The notes under the pieces were generated by a model. It was given only the letters and a program-made list of their open reading frames with translations, ran no database searches and was not told the origin of the DNA. Of a stretch of DNA of 64,000 bases, positions 46,555 to 59,470 are shown in pieces. Source of the DNA: Ziziphus jujuba (lineage: Eukaryota > Streptophyta > Magnoliopsida > Rosales > Rhamnaceae). The translations under genes were made by a program, and so were the position numbers. Numbering within the stretch: the stretch's first letter is position 1; each line of letters begins with the position of its first letter. Location: contig NC_083382.1 of the NCBI RefSeq assembly GCF_031755915.1, forward strand, positions 26,884,001-26,948,000, given 5' to 3'.

Positions 46555-49284
46555 TCACTGTGGATAAGCCTCAATAATAGATTGTAAGGCTGGGATCTTG
46601 ATAATCTTGTAGCTAGGAAACCCTCCTTCGTTCAAAATCTTCTTCCATTCCATCTCTGTCCTCTCCTTTCCTCCTGAGGAATGTGCAATCATAAGCAGGT
46701 CAAATGCCAAACCAGTCTCATCCCAAAGTTCATCTCCTTGTGCCTCCAAAACAACTTCCACTATAATTATTTTCCCACCTTTCTCTGGTAATGCTTTCTT
46801 GCAATTCTTCAATATCTTCACACAATCTTCATCGCTCCAATCATGCATTATCCACTGTATCAAGAATATAATACGTTATGGCTTTTTTTTTTCTTTTTTT
46901 TTGCCTTTTTCTTTTCTCTATATTTCGATATTTTGTATAAACGCGCGTGCATCATAATTAATCATTAAATATTTTAATTTCCGAACGACAATCTAGTAAA
47001 AGAAAAAAAATGTTCATAGACAGTTACATTTTTGCTTTCTTTATAGAGCTTGCATAACCTTTTTAATGTTGTTTGTCATTTCAAAATAAAATATAAGACA
47101 TGAATAAATGGTAGAACTTTATTTATTATTTTCTTTTCTAGGTAGAATTTAGGTCGAGAAAATAATCACAGTACCAAAATATAGGAGGTCAGTCACATCA
47201 AAACTATAAAAATTTATAACTCTTTTTTTTTTTTTTTGGGGGGGGGGGTAAATATAAAAATTTATAACTCTTCCGCATGCATATAATTTTGGATCAATTA
47301 TACTTTAATATTCTCCGTTTTTAGTTTTAGATTTACCACATTTTATCCTTTATTTTTTATTTAGCATACACTAAGCCTTCTATAAATTTAATAGTTATAG
47401 TTTTTAACCTCTAATGCAATTATGGAGTATAGGCTGCAATTTAATAGTTATAGTTTTTAGCCTCTAATGCAATTATGGAGTATAGCTGCAATTTAATAGT
47501 CACAATTTTTAACCTCGATACAAATTGAATTGGATATTTTTATATTTTGCTGAGTTATATAAAGCATCCTAAAGATAATCATTAAAGAATTTGGTTTTTG
47601 ATAAATGTGCACCAAAATATAAAAACTAGAAGTCTTAATATGGTGGGTTTTAAATTAATGGTCTGAATTTCAACATCTTGAAACTACAAAAATATTAAAA
47701 TACAATTAATTTGGTAATTTTTAAATATTTTTGGTTTCAAAAATGGGTAATGGGAAACACAAAATTAGGTATAGGGTATATAAAAATAAATTTATTTTAA
47801 GAGTTAATTACATTTTAATGGTTTTAACATATAAAGTTTTTTAATTTAAACTGCCAATTTTTTAAAATAATAATTTAGATTTTAATCTTTAAACTTATTG
47901 TAACATAGTTTGATTTTCAACTTTAACCAAATAAATTGGTATCTTTTTTCTTTTTTTTTTTAATCACTAAACCTTATGGATCTAAATTACCAAAATGCAC
48001 TTAACCCTATCTCTAATAATGCGTTGAATTAGACCTTTCAATTCAAATATTCTCATTTTTTTTCCGTGTAACCTTTATTCCTAAATTCCCACAATTATTT
48101 ATTTATTCTCTTAGCGAATCTTCATTTCTTGTTCGTAGGTAGTTGTGATTAATAATAAAATAAATAAATTAGAAAAAAATAATAATAATAATCCCTACAG
48201 TTTTTTTTTTTTTAAATTATAAGTTAATCCAAATTTCATCTCTATTATTTGAATTCATGCTTTTATAGCATAAATAAAAATACTTAATAATTAAAACTAT
48301 CATCTTTGTCAGTTTGTACAGGAATTAGAGAGCCACATTAAAATCCATCGTTACGTGAACGCAACTTCTTCTGACTTTGAAAATGTGGACAGAAGGGTTG
48401 AATTTTGATTTAAACAAATTAATCCAAAAAATAATAATAATAAATAAATAAATAATAATTAAAAAAACAACTAAAAATAAAGAAATAAAAAACCAGATGA
48501 TGAGACTGGAACTTGCCTTCAAGAAAAGCGCATCAGCACTAGGGACGCCCTGAAACATATCACCTCCAACATGGGAAACACCAGGGTAGGAGGGAGCTGT
48601 GGCAGTGACATGTGGCAAATCAAAGTTGATCCCTCTGATGTGCGGATACGATTTCACGATCTCAGAAATTGCCGCAGCGGTCCCACCACCGACATCCACC
48701 AATGATCCCACACGGTCGAACCCATCTTTATATTCCGAGACGATCGTCCTCATCAAGATCCTGGACGTACATTCCATCCCATCGTTGAACAATTTGTTAA
48801 ATTCCGAATTTCGAGACCCAAAGTCCCAAATCTCACGGCCATGGGCTTTCTTGAAGGCAATGCCACCTTCTTTAACGCATTGACTAAAACAATGCCACGG
48901 AGACATTAGCCATGGATGGGTCTCCATTACAAGCATCGGAGCCAGAGTTAGGTCCGAGTCATGTAGTATCCATTTGGACGAGTGGGTCAGACCGTAGAGA
49001 GTTTCTCCGCCGTCTGACTGATCATGTTGTGCGGTGAATATGTTTCTGCGAACCAACAGCCTCATGATGCGTGCAAGGCAGTTGATATCAGGAGATGTGG
49101 AATCGGGAATGCTAGAAACAATTTGAGACAAAGTGATTGGACCTCCATGAGAGTGTATGATATCAGCTATGCCTAGCTCCAAAGCACATCTCAAAGCCAT
49201 TGAATCTACGAAGCTGAACATGTATTTCCATATGTCTACTTGCCCTCTTTGCATTGCCTTTGCTTCTTCTTGTTTTGCTTCCAT
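46555..49284 (-). CDS. COMT-like O-methyltransferase with a GC-AG intron, two exons, 355 aa
   Basis: Same family and likely reaction type as the neighbouring OMT: SAM-dependent methylation of a small hydroxylated aromatic. Exon 1 is 48517-49284 (256 codons), exon 2 is 46555-46854 (99 codons plus stop), and the 1662-base intron splits LFLK|WIMHDW in phase 0. Its donor is AAG|GCAAGT, a strong-context GC donor; the acceptor is atacag. Catalytic residues are complete: His260 in MHDW, Glu289 in IIIVE, Glu320 in GGKE. SAM motif I reads LVDVGGGTAAA (195-205), where the usual fourth Gly of GGGxG is Ala. The GGDMF motif is intact. About 100 bases upstream is a TATA box. Activity is likely but motif I deserves testing. 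The sister copy in block A is dead. Confidence 0.88.
46855..48516 (-). other. GC-AG intron of the OMT at 46555-49284
   Basis: Starts GCAAGTTCC and ends ATACAG. It contains short tandem copies of a tttaatagttatagttttta-type motif (about 47385-47510). It matches the psi1 intron of block A but lacks the MITE, LTR and TRIM. Confidence 0.75.
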
Positions 49285-49380
49285 TTCTCACTCTCTTTCT
49301 AAAGAGATTTCTTGTTCTCTCTTTTGGACCACTAAAAGTAACTGTAAATGCACATCATACCATATGTAGCTTTGTCACAT

Positions 49381-49390
49381 GATTTATAGG
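49381..49390 (-). promoter_or_regulatory. TATA box of the OMT at 46555-49284
   Basis: On the minus strand CCTATAAATC lies about 100 bases upstream of the ATG (49284), followed by a short AG-rich leader. Position and sequence fit a plant TATA box. Confidence 0.6.
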
Positions 49391-49394
49391 GGCG

Positions 49395-50329
49395 GACAGG
49401 GGATTGTTTGCATGGGCCTTCTTATTTTGTTTCTAGTTTTGGTGACTAACATACAAACAATAATACTAAAAGTATTACATATTGTTCGGCAAATAATGTA
49501 ATATTATTTTATTAATTTATATTGAATTATATTTATTCTTTTAATTAGTCATTTATTTATATCTAAATTATATTTATTTGTTAACTAATAATATATTAAT
49601 ATAACATCGAACATCTTCTTAAATCATTTGATAGCAATATTAAAATACAAATAGAGAACGAAAATGAATGATGCCAAAATGTTTACCGGTTTAAATCTTA
49701 ATATAATTTAAATATATAAGGATAAATGAATCTTTAAAAGCATGAATGTAATCGAATATCAACTAATAAAATAATGGTATCTCACTGTTTTATAAACATT
49801 TTTGTAGACTCTTTACTATCCCTAATATTATTCATAAAATATAGACATTGGCAAATTGTATTCTTTTTCAAACAAAAAAATTGGAAAACGTTATCAAATC
49901 TGATATTCAACATACTCAAGATGCAGGGTTCGTATATATTTATTTTGTTGACATGATACAATTTGGTTAATCCAAATTATCAAAAATGGAGTGTATCCTT
50001 ATCCCTATGAACTATTAGATTGGTTAGGATGAAGTGGTATATTAAATTGTAAAAGATCTTGATCCAAATATTATGGCAAATGTCTTTTGTCTTTCTAAAT
50101 TATTTTCAAAACAATAATAATAAATTTACAAAAATGTTCACTAAATTTAGTTATCAAATAACATGATAGATGATATGTTAATATTTAATTAATTTATTTT
50201 TTGAATGAATAGGATTTATTTTTCATATTTAGGTTATATAAATAAATTAATAAATAATATTTTAAAACGTATCATTTAATAAATAAATTTGATAAATATT
50301 TTAATATCTTTAATATTATTATTTTCAAA
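49395..50329. other. AT-rich intergenic
   Basis: Upstream region beyond the OMT promoter. No gene or known element was recognised. Confidence 0.5.
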
Positions 50330-50990
50330 AATTCTTAATTAGTTCCCTTATATGCATTTTAAAAATTGTATTAGAATATAGTTTTCAAAACACATAGTCA
50401 AACAATCCCTAATATTGGGAATAGTCTTTTTTTTCTCTCTTCTAGATTACGTGTGATTCGGACAATATAATATTAATAGAAAAAAAAACTCTTAATTAGT
50501 TCCCTTTTATACGTTTTAAAAACTGTATTAGAATATAGTTTTCAAAACACATAGTCAAACAATCCCTAATATTGGACAATCTATTCTTTCTCTCTTCTAG
50601 ATTAGATGTGCTTCGGACAATATAATATTAATGGAAAAAGAAAAAAAAAAAACTCTTAGTTAGTTCCCTTATATGGTTTTAAAATTTGTGTTAGAATATA
50701 GTTTTCAAAACACATAATCAAACAATCCCTAATGTTGGACAATCTATTCATTCTCTCTTATAGATTAGGTGTGATTCGGACAATATAATATTAATGGAAA
50801 AAAAAAAAAAAAACTCTTAGTTAATTCCCTTATATGGTTTTAAAATTTGTATTAGAATATAGTTTTCAAAACACATAGTCAAACAATCCCTAATGTTCGA
50901 GAGTCTTTTCTTTCTCTTTTTCTCTCTTTTAGATTAGGTATGATTGGGACAATATAATATTAATGGAAAAAGAAAAAAAAAATCAGAAGT
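50330..50990. repeat. Four-copy tandem repeat, unit about 160 bp
   Basis: Repeated phrases (ttagttcccttatat, attagaatatagttttcaaa, cacatagtcaaacaatcc, gattcggacaatataata) recur at about 50335, 50492, 50659 and 50817. Copies differ by point changes and by the length of a poly-A tract. It lies about 1 kb upstream of the OMT promoter. Confidence 0.85.
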
Positions 50991-52718
50991 CGATAAACTA
51001 AAACAACAACTTAAGCCACACGGTCGTTGTATCATATTCTATAGTGATTCTATGCTTTATTTTAAGTTAACTGAAATTCAATGATAAGGATGTGAAAGAC
51101 ACCATAAATCTATTTCCTTGCAAGTTGCAACTATATTAAGCCAACACATCTCATCTCAGCTAACACCTTGATATGTTATTCCTAGCTAAAATAAATCCAT
51201 GCACTATTAATATATTGGATTATTATTTACTAAAGGAATGAAAGAAAGGCCAAAAAAAAAAAAAAAAAAAGAGAATTGTAATGGAAAATTTAAACTCACA
51301 CTAGTTTTTGACAAAAAAATAATAATAATAATTTTGTCGCTTAAACATGATGCCTTTTCAAGTTTGAATTAGCGTCTGGTGATTTTCTTCCTTCCAGTGG
51401 TATTGAGAAATTTTCAGTTTGATTTTTCGCCAATTCCAAAGTAGTTGGCGATGTGACTTTTACGCAAGAATTATGACGTATATAAAAGGAATAGTGCTAG
51501 ACGTATAACATTATTTTGTTGATTTTCAATTTTCTCTTTTCTCTTTTCTCTTTTCTTTAACTGGAAATTGCTTTCAGTCACCTAATTGAGGTTTGAAAAC
51601 TATTTATGATGGCCGAAATGATTGTGTGAAAAAAGGTTGGTAGCTGAATGGGTTAAATGAAGGGTAAGTCCTTTGGCTGATGATATGGAAGTCATGTGGC
51701 TAGGCGGTTTTTGGGTAAAATGATTGGCTAAAAGCATATATTGAAATTGAAGCTGGCTGAATGGGGATATAGAAGTGACGTGGCTGTTAGCTGTTTCATG
51801 TTTGAAATATGGGTTTGCTGATGGGGTTTTTGGAATTGAAGCTCCTACACGCCATTTGAAATGTGGATGGCTGAATGGCGTATAGAGAAAGATAATGGAT
51901 TGATAGCTTAGAAAAATAGGGTGGTTGAATGAGTTTGGAAGTAAGTTGGCTTATGCAAGCTTGCAGATGGTTTATGTAGAAAAGTAGCTGTAGCTCATGG
52001 TTTTATATAAGATATATTTTTGGCATAAATTTTTAATATATGCCCTGCTACGATGATTGCTTTATAAAAGAAAATAGCATGGTATCAAGGAAGAAACGTA
52101 GTAAACCAAGTTTTTCTCTTTTGGTGGAAACACAGTAAAGCAAGTTGATGGCCAAAAAACTTGAAATTGAAATCGAATTTCTTCATATGGATAATGTGAT
52201 AGAATTCTACTTGGATTAAAATTTCTACACACGACCGTATCTAAAGCTGTAAATACAAATTTAAGTTTCTTCAGCCAAAGAAACATGTCTACTACACCTT
52301 CAACAAACAACTTTTCCTCATGGATTTTTCTTAGATTTTTTCTGAAATTTCATTGCTATTAGTTTTCAGCTTTGTTACTAATTTTCTTCTTCAATTATTC
52401 TTCAGTTTGTCTGTACTCTTTGATTCAGTAGTTTTTTCATTTTTACATTTTGTTCTCGGTTATTAGATTTTAAAATTGTTATTGTTTTCTGTTTCTGAAT
52501 ATAGTTGATTGATCCAAAATTAGATTATTATTGTGCATTATTATTTTTGTTTCTACTTTTCTTCAGTGACATGTTTGCATTACAGGAACTTGTCATTTAA
52601 CCAGTTATATATGGCAAATGACAAAAAAAACACAGCAAACTTAAGTGAAAATTTGCAAAAGGTTCAAGAAATATTCTAATTATTGTGGCTACTGAAATGG
52701 TACTTAAAGAAGCTACTG
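50991..52718. other. Intergenic, no gene recognised
   Basis: The stretch 51630-51960 repeats a loose ggctgaatgg motif several times. No long coding frame or known domain was found. The right end holds the 3' flank of the ELMO gene. Confidence 0.45.
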
Positions 52719-55700
52719 CTACTGGTACAAAAGATTATAAGCTGGTAAATCTTGTATTCTGTGTATGTCTTCCAAAGCCAGCTCTCTTTCCAATTGTGTC
52801 CTTGTAACTTGTAGAACCTCCTGAAGGTTAGGAACCAGAAAAGTGTTAACCATTATTTTGGACTGCCTATGAAAATAAACGAACCATTAAAAAAATAACA
52901 AAAATAAAAATAAGTTCTATAGTTCAGATAAAGTTAAGAAGCAATAGTCAAAAGACAAAGACAAATCATCTCTCGCTTGGAGAATAAGTCATGCACAGAC
53001 GTGAGACAAAGACTGAGAAACAGAGAAAGAGAAAGTACATTAAATTCCATATAAGATGCTTGCATAGCAAGCCACTGGGCATCCATCAATTCAAAAGCTA
53101 TGCAGTATAGTACATCAAAGGCTTCTTCATCTTCTGCCAACGTAGACATGTAAAATTGTTATTAAAAATTAACACTACCTCATATAATTTTTCTAAATCC
53201 AAAGACACCAGATCATGAAAAAGATGCAATTTACCTCCTAATAATCTCACAAAATTGATTCCTGGAAGACATTTTGGTTTCGCTGCGAAGTATATGAGGA
53301 GAAGTTTAGAAACGTATCAACATTTCTTCTTAGAAAAGGAAAGACAAAGAATCAAAAACAAAACAAGCATTTTCAAACTAAGTGAAGATTTATTTTGGTA
53401 GCTAGAAAGAAAGGAATGTCATTTAGAGTATTTTCGTCTATACTGCTTCTATTGAAGGAATAAGATCCATATCTCATTTGGATAGTCCTCCAAAATTAAA
53501 TTTCAGACAGATTTTCTAGTTCTTTGAAACATGTGAAACAGAGTGAAAAAGGCACATGTCAATTTGTAGATAAAGAAAACGATTCTACTAAACAATTGCA
53601 CATATCAATTTGTAGATAAAAAAAAAAAAACGATTCCTACGAAACAATCTGTCAAACATAATGCAAATTTTCCAATTAGCAATTACAATGAAGGTGTGTA
53701 AAAAATAAAATAAAATAAAAATAAAGAAGAAAACACGACAATGGAAAACACATTTTCATATATTGGTTAAAAAATTTTCATACCCATGTATAATTCCAGC
53801 ATACGAATCAACATAAATGAGACATTTATGCCAGCAACAGCGAAGGGGTATTCCCAAGTTGCTCGATCCCCTTCTTGCTTGAACAATAACCTACGAAAAG
53901 ATGCCTTGATTTTGAATATTACATAATTAGTAATAACTCATATTTTGTTCTAATAAATATAACGAATGCACAAACACTCAGAGAAAAAAAAAAAAAAAAA
54001 AAACAAAACAAAACAAAAAAATACAAATCCCTGAAACAGAATGGAAAACTTACCGGATAAGTCCTGGCAAAAAATAGCAAGTTCTCAAGTGAAATAAAAC
54101 CGCAACCCCTAAAAAGAGCAGTGGTGACAAAAAGAAAAAAAAAAGTACTTCTCAACTGAACAAGTACAATATCAAAACAAGATGAAATGTGTTACTACTA
54201 CTCTAGTCATTTTTGACAGACATAAGACAGTGTCTTTTTATCCTTTTGTATTTCCTTTGAATAAAAATATTTCCGTGTTTTACAGAATGTGAACAAAAAA
54301 ACATCCTCTAGAATGTGATCATTACTAAATATATCAAAACAATGAGTGGTAACTTCCAACCATTTGTACCCCAAACAAGACAATAAAACTCTTGGAACAT
54401 GACAGATATATTATTATTTGTTACATTCTGTAGACACCACGTAGCATATTTCTTATTCTTATAATTGAATAGAAAACTACTGGTTATGATTAATCACAGT
54501 TCAACAAGAAAAAGATACAAGAAAACAAAACATAACCACTTTACTCCTTAGATGATTCTGAATACACGACACCAACTTGAGTGATAGAACAACCTTATCA
54601 ATGAGATACAGAGAAGATGCGGACTAAAATTGTCACATAATCAAGCATTTCATTCAAGAGAACTGTACCTGAAGTCAGTAGATGGATTAGGACCTTGCCA
54701 TCCCATCTCTTTCCACTGCTCAGAGATCAACCCTTTCAGAGGAATATCTGGATAAGCAGCATACCATAAGGCTCTCAAGGATTCCTGTAAGCAAAAACGG
54801 ATTAGTGAAAATCTGTTTATTGATAATTGCACCCAATAGTGAAAAGGACAAAATGCAGATGAAAAAGCTGAAACTCTCATATGGATATCTACCAAAGTAA
54901 AGAATATGTATATATCGGTAAGAGATTGTGAAGTAACACTAGTCTACAAGTAATACTGAAAACTAAGACTTTTATCAAGAAAGGAAAGCATGAGTTCCTT
55001 ATTTTGCCTCCTAACTGATAAAAATGTAAATTGGATCACAGATTTATAAAAATAAAAAAAAATAAAAGAAAGATCTTAACTCTACCAAGATAAAAGTGGA
55101 ACCAAAACAGTAAAAATTAATATACTTATCACTAAATAATATACTTGATGATCAGGGCGAGTCTCATCAAAAGGTACTTGTAGTCTTTCTTGAAGCCTTT
55201 GAAGTCTTTGCTCCTAGTAAGCAGTTAAAAAGACAATATTGTAAGTCCAACCAGGTTCATAACACCAGATAAATTTATGTTAATAATTGGAACATCCATC
55301 CTAAGTGCAATTATGAATTAGGGCCTTTTTAAAAAAATAAGATCAAACGAACTTCACAACTCATCAACATACATAAAAATTGTTATGAATTCTACAATCA
55401 ATTTGGTATTGCAATATACAGACAATATAAAAAAGTATGCAATACGATGCGAGTGGTGTTTAGCAATTAAATATCATATGCAAAAGTGATATCTCGCTAA
55501 ATGTAATAAGTCTCACTACTTAATTACTACCTCGAGAGGGGTCAACGGGCGGTCAAGGTACTTGTCTGTACGTCTGCTGTACCTATTAAAGAGTCCTCCT
55601 ATCCATGATCGTGATCCAACCATAGCATTAGCTACAGCCATTAACCAATGATCAGAGATATAAAAGCAGTTGCCTCAACCAATATACACCAAGCAGAGGG

Positions 55701-57000
55701 ATAGATGTGCAATGAGATGTTCTAGTTGCCTCTTGAAAGACTTTGTTAGAAAAATAGTCTGAAAACATAAATGATTAGGAAAAGAAAAAGAGAGTTTTCC
55801 AACTGCTCCAAGAACCAACTCCTAAAGGATCTTATCACTTGTTTAGATTATTACTTAATTATGACAACCCAGCCCATGTTATCTTCCAAGAAAGAGTAAA
55901 TGATACATGTCATGCAAAATATAATGATAATTACCTAGGAAAGTTTCAATTTAACACATTAGCATAACCCACTTAATATAATTAAGTTTGAAATATTGAA
56001 TTGATACAAGTTTTTTGCATTCTAAAATATGAGTTAAACATATATGGAATTTCTAAAACATACAAACAGTAGAAAGATTAACATAAATTTATTGACTTCT
56101 AAACAATAAATAAACGAAACAAGAGTTGAAAGAAAAGAATCAGGAAGCTCTACTCACTAAAACATTGAGTTAACTGTGATATTACGTGAGTGGAATCATG
56201 TGACCAGTCCAACTCCTCATCGCCCTTATTCTGTCTCCAGTAAATTTCATCCTCATCAACCTACATTTCAATTTTCGAAATATGCCTTTTAAGTACTTAG
56301 AAATATGCTTTTTAATTTTGGAAAGCCAAGAAAAAAGGCTAAATCTTAGATTTATCTCATTCGTTCCCAAGTTTGGCAACGTCATGCATGTCATAGTATC
56401 AGAGTAAATAGAGCAAACATAAAGCAGAGTTGAACCTAGTACAAAATCCAATGGCTACAATTTCTTGAGCCTACTAACTATCCCAGACTCAAATAAATTA
56501 CAACGCAGCAATAAGCCCCAATCAACAAACTAAGCATTCATGGTGAAGATGGACGAACGGGTTGCATAGGACAGCTAAGAGAAAAGGAAATGAGAATTCT
56601 AATAATTAGCAAGTCATGAATTCCTGAACATAAAAATGACAACAAGTTCATCACCTACCTAGTCAACGTCGAACTGGATTAATCACAGGAAAGTTGACTT
56701 TTCATCTAATTGCTAGGTAAATTGTGAACCAGTGATTCTTTTCAAAATACAAACCAGCTCAACTAAAATTATACATAATTAGAGGTACCCCAATTGGTAC
56801 TATAGGCAGAAAATGGACCCAGTAGCATGACAAGCAATTAACAAACAGGCACATAAAAAACAGGCTCTAAATCATCTGCATTTTTTCTAATCTTTCATGG
56901 GAAAACAGATTCAGAAGATAGTAGAGAGAGATGGAATGGAATTTACTCTGTGAAGAGAAGAGCAGGATGGAAAGCATTGCCTACGCCTCCTTAATCTCAT
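52719..57000 (-). CDS. ELMO domain-containing protein, ten exons, 287 aa
   Basis: Member of the plant ELMO/CED-12 family. In animals ELMO proteins act with small GTPase regulators; plant functions are less certain, so only the family is claimed. Exons from start to stop: 56947-57000, 56158-56260, 55531-55631, 55145-55213, 54669-54784, 54054-54108, 53784-53904, 53235-53282, 53039-53133, 52719-52820. All have GT-AG junctions and compatible phases, totalling 864 bases. The N-terminus is Arg-rich (MRLRRRRQCFP), then LTQCFTNAMVGSRSWIGGLF. The ELMO core includes WKEMGWQG (133-140), STDFRGCGFISLENLLFF, and WEYPFAVAGINVSFML. It then runs from DVLYCIAFELMDAQWLAM to ASYMEFN. The tail ends LPAYNLLYQ. 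The gene is complete with no disruption. The start could instead be a later Met, but exon 1 joins in frame. Confidence 0.9.
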
Positions 57001-57468
57001 GAGGGGGTCCAAAACCAAAAATAAGAATCTTTCACCCTTTTAACCGAAAGTTACAAAAAAGGAATAAAACAAAATGATCTCGAAACGATGGGTGCCAAAT
57101 GATTGCACCCATCTCATGCTCTCCAAATTTTCAAACTCACATCATTCAATTTCTCTCACTTTCACATATTTCCTGTTCCTACCATTACAATTTAGAGAGA
57201 GAGAAAGAGAGAGAAGAAATGGTGCAAATTACAGGTGTGCACGAAGAAGCTACGAAGTTGGGAACTTTTTAAAAGGGAAAAAGATTTAACAACAGCGAAA
57301 TTAAAGGACTCCTTTTTGTATAATCGTACAGTGCAAAAGGGCTAGCATTGCAATGCATAAAAACAAAGATTGAAAAGTTGGGTCAAAAAGAGGTGATATA
57401 TATAATATACTCTGCATTATATCGATATACAAGACAAAAATAACATAGCCACAAACACACATATAGAT

Positions 57469-57473
<5 letters not shown>

Positions 57474-57506
<33 letters not shown>
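57474..57506. repeat. (GA)n microsatellite in the ELMO 5' region
   Basis: About 33 bases of pure GA, lying in the probable intron between a leader exon and the coding exons of the ELMO gene. Confidence 0.9.
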
Positions 57507-57509
<3 letters not shown>

Positions 57510-57524
57510 AAGGCATAAAAGTAC

Positions 57525-57690
57525 CTGCTATGGTATCTGAGGAGACATGGTGAAGGTGGTCGTTTTCTTGGGGATGATATGGTCAAGGTGGGGGACCACT
57601 TGGAGACAGTGGTGGGTCCAGAACAGGAACAGAACTAGAAGAAAGCAGGACTTGAGGAGGAAGAAGATAGAAGAAGAAGAAGAATGACAT
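57525..57690 (-). other. Possible non-coding leader exon of the ELMO gene
   Basis: On the minus strand a CT-rich leader-like stretch ends in AGCAG|GTACTT, a usable donor. The frame into the next exon has a TAG, so if used it would be 5' UTR. A coding role is not supported. Confidence 0.3.
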
Positions 57691-59215
57691 TGTTTATTTT
57701 ATTTTATTTTATTTTTTTAATTTTCTGAGAGTGATTTTGCCTACAACACAACACCAAACTAAGCACACACCGTTTGGTTGGGAAGGAGTCTACGGGGCTC
57801 GTCTTGTCCCTCTCTTTCTCCATTTCACTCTAACCAGTCACTTCCCTATCAACCAGCCTACTTCGTAGCTCTCGGTTCTTGCTTTCTTGGCTTTTTTACA
57901 TTTTTCATTTTCATTATTTTTTTTGTTTTTAAATAACATTAATGCATTGGAAAATTAAATTTGGGTCAACTTGAGATTGACCCATGTTTGCATTTAAGTA
58001 GGTTCCGTCAAAGCTTGATCTAAGCGTTACAGGTTTATTATTGTTATTTTTTTGGTTGCAATAAACTATAAAGTTAATTTGGGTTTTTTTTCTTTTTATG
58101 ATCAATTTCATTTGAGAGTTAATCAGATTATCCGGACTTCGACGTGGGGATGGCAACCGGCGCCACGCGGCGGAGTTTGCCTTCCATTCTCCATTTATTT
58201 TGAACTAAGGTGGGATGAGGATTCCCGTTTACCCATAAAAAAAGCAAAAAAACCAAAAAAAAAAAAATCAATTTAAAAATATATTTTTAAATAAAATATA
58301 TATGTTTTACAAACATATTATAACATATTATAAATGATATAAATATATTATATAAGTGTAATATTTATGAAATAATTTTATAAAAAAATATAAATATGTA
58401 TATTTAGAATAGAATAAAATATAAAAATATATATAAATAGTTTTGCGGTATGGACCGTTTGCACCAAAAGTCAAACGTTTAAAAAAAAAAATATCGAAAA
58501 TCGATATTTTTTTTTAAAAAATATCAATTTTTTATGCGATCCGTATATAAACGATCAGCATCATAGAATATCCCTATATATATATATATAATTTAAATAT
58601 AATTATATATATATATATATATATACACATATGAGGTGGGAAGTACAATCTCCTTCTCTGTTTGATCCTTGACACACAAGCAATCTTTCTCCGTTCAACA
58701 TTTAATGAAGAAATTTCCACCCCATTAAAGGTGGATCTACTTGGAGATTAGATTAATTGGAGATTTTTACCATCCCCACTTTGATGGAACTAGGAATGTT
58801 AATTGGAAAAGATGCTACTGCATATTATACTTTTTGAAATCTTAATATTTGTGTTGAGTCAAAGAGAAATGAGTTAGTTGTCTAATAATGGCCTAATTTA
58901 AAATATAAAAAGAAATTGATAGCACCAAAATTAAGAGAATATTCAAGTTCATCTTGGCTGATAATACGGGATTAAAATTAGAATGCTTTGAATTCAACTT
59001 GATAGGTAAAATAAAATACAATAATGATGAAAATGTTGTAGTGGAATGTAAAATAGACACACCTAGTTTAGGATTAATCAGTACCCTATATGAAATTTAC
59101 TTATGAGTGGACTTCTTCTCCTTTATTTCCATACTGTGAATATGTAAAAGATGGTACATGAAAGAAGCATTAAACAAGAAAAAGAGGAAAATTACTTTCT
59201 TTTTGGGAAAAAAAA
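57691..59215. other. Intergenic between ELMO and EPF1 genes (part 1)
   Basis: Contains the ELMO promoter, a small GC-rich patch (about 58140-58180) and AT microsatellites (58570-58625). A palindromic AT-rich stretch at 58430-58580 resembles the foldback at 59230. No gene was seen. Confidence 0.45.
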
Positions 59216-59219
59216 AAAT

Positions 59220-59470
59220 ATATATATATATATATATAGTAGTTTTGCTATACAGATCACATCAAAATCGAAGTTTTTTATTGCTTTTGAAAAAGAAAAA
59301 TATCAATTTTGTTGTGTATGTTGTGTATAGAGCTTTTTATCGCTTTTTGAAAAAGAAAATATCGATTTTTTTGTATACATTATATATATACATATATCAA
59401 TTTTGATGTGATTTGTATACGGATGAATACGGATCATCCGCATAATTTTCTTATATATATATATATATAA
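59220..59470. repeat. AT-rich foldback (inverted repeat), possible MITE
   Basis: The left arm tatacagatcacatcaaaa (about 59250-59268) is repeated inverted as ttttgatgtgatttgtata (about 59401-59419). The structure is bordered by TA microsatellites on both sides. Inside are two imperfect direct repeats of a cttttgaaaaagaaaatat motif. No coding capacity. Confidence 0.55.

Larger units (their letters stand above)
29128..49054. repeat. Segmental duplication, block B
   Basis: Collinear with block A and the better preserved copy: it keeps two apparently intact OMT genes. The only large LTR insertion specific to this block is at 36919-39800. It also carries 30696-31870, which holds a further OMT relic missing from block A. 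The block B gene continues past 49054 into an intact first exon and promoter, whereas block A breaks off at the equivalent base. Confidence 0.88.

Noticed and set aside
57383..57586. 67-codon frame upstream of the ELMO gene as its N-terminus
   Set aside because: It lacks an ATG (starts TTG), runs into a GA repeat, and the frame that would join exon 2 contains a stop. The short Arg-rich exon at 56947-57000 joins in frame instead.
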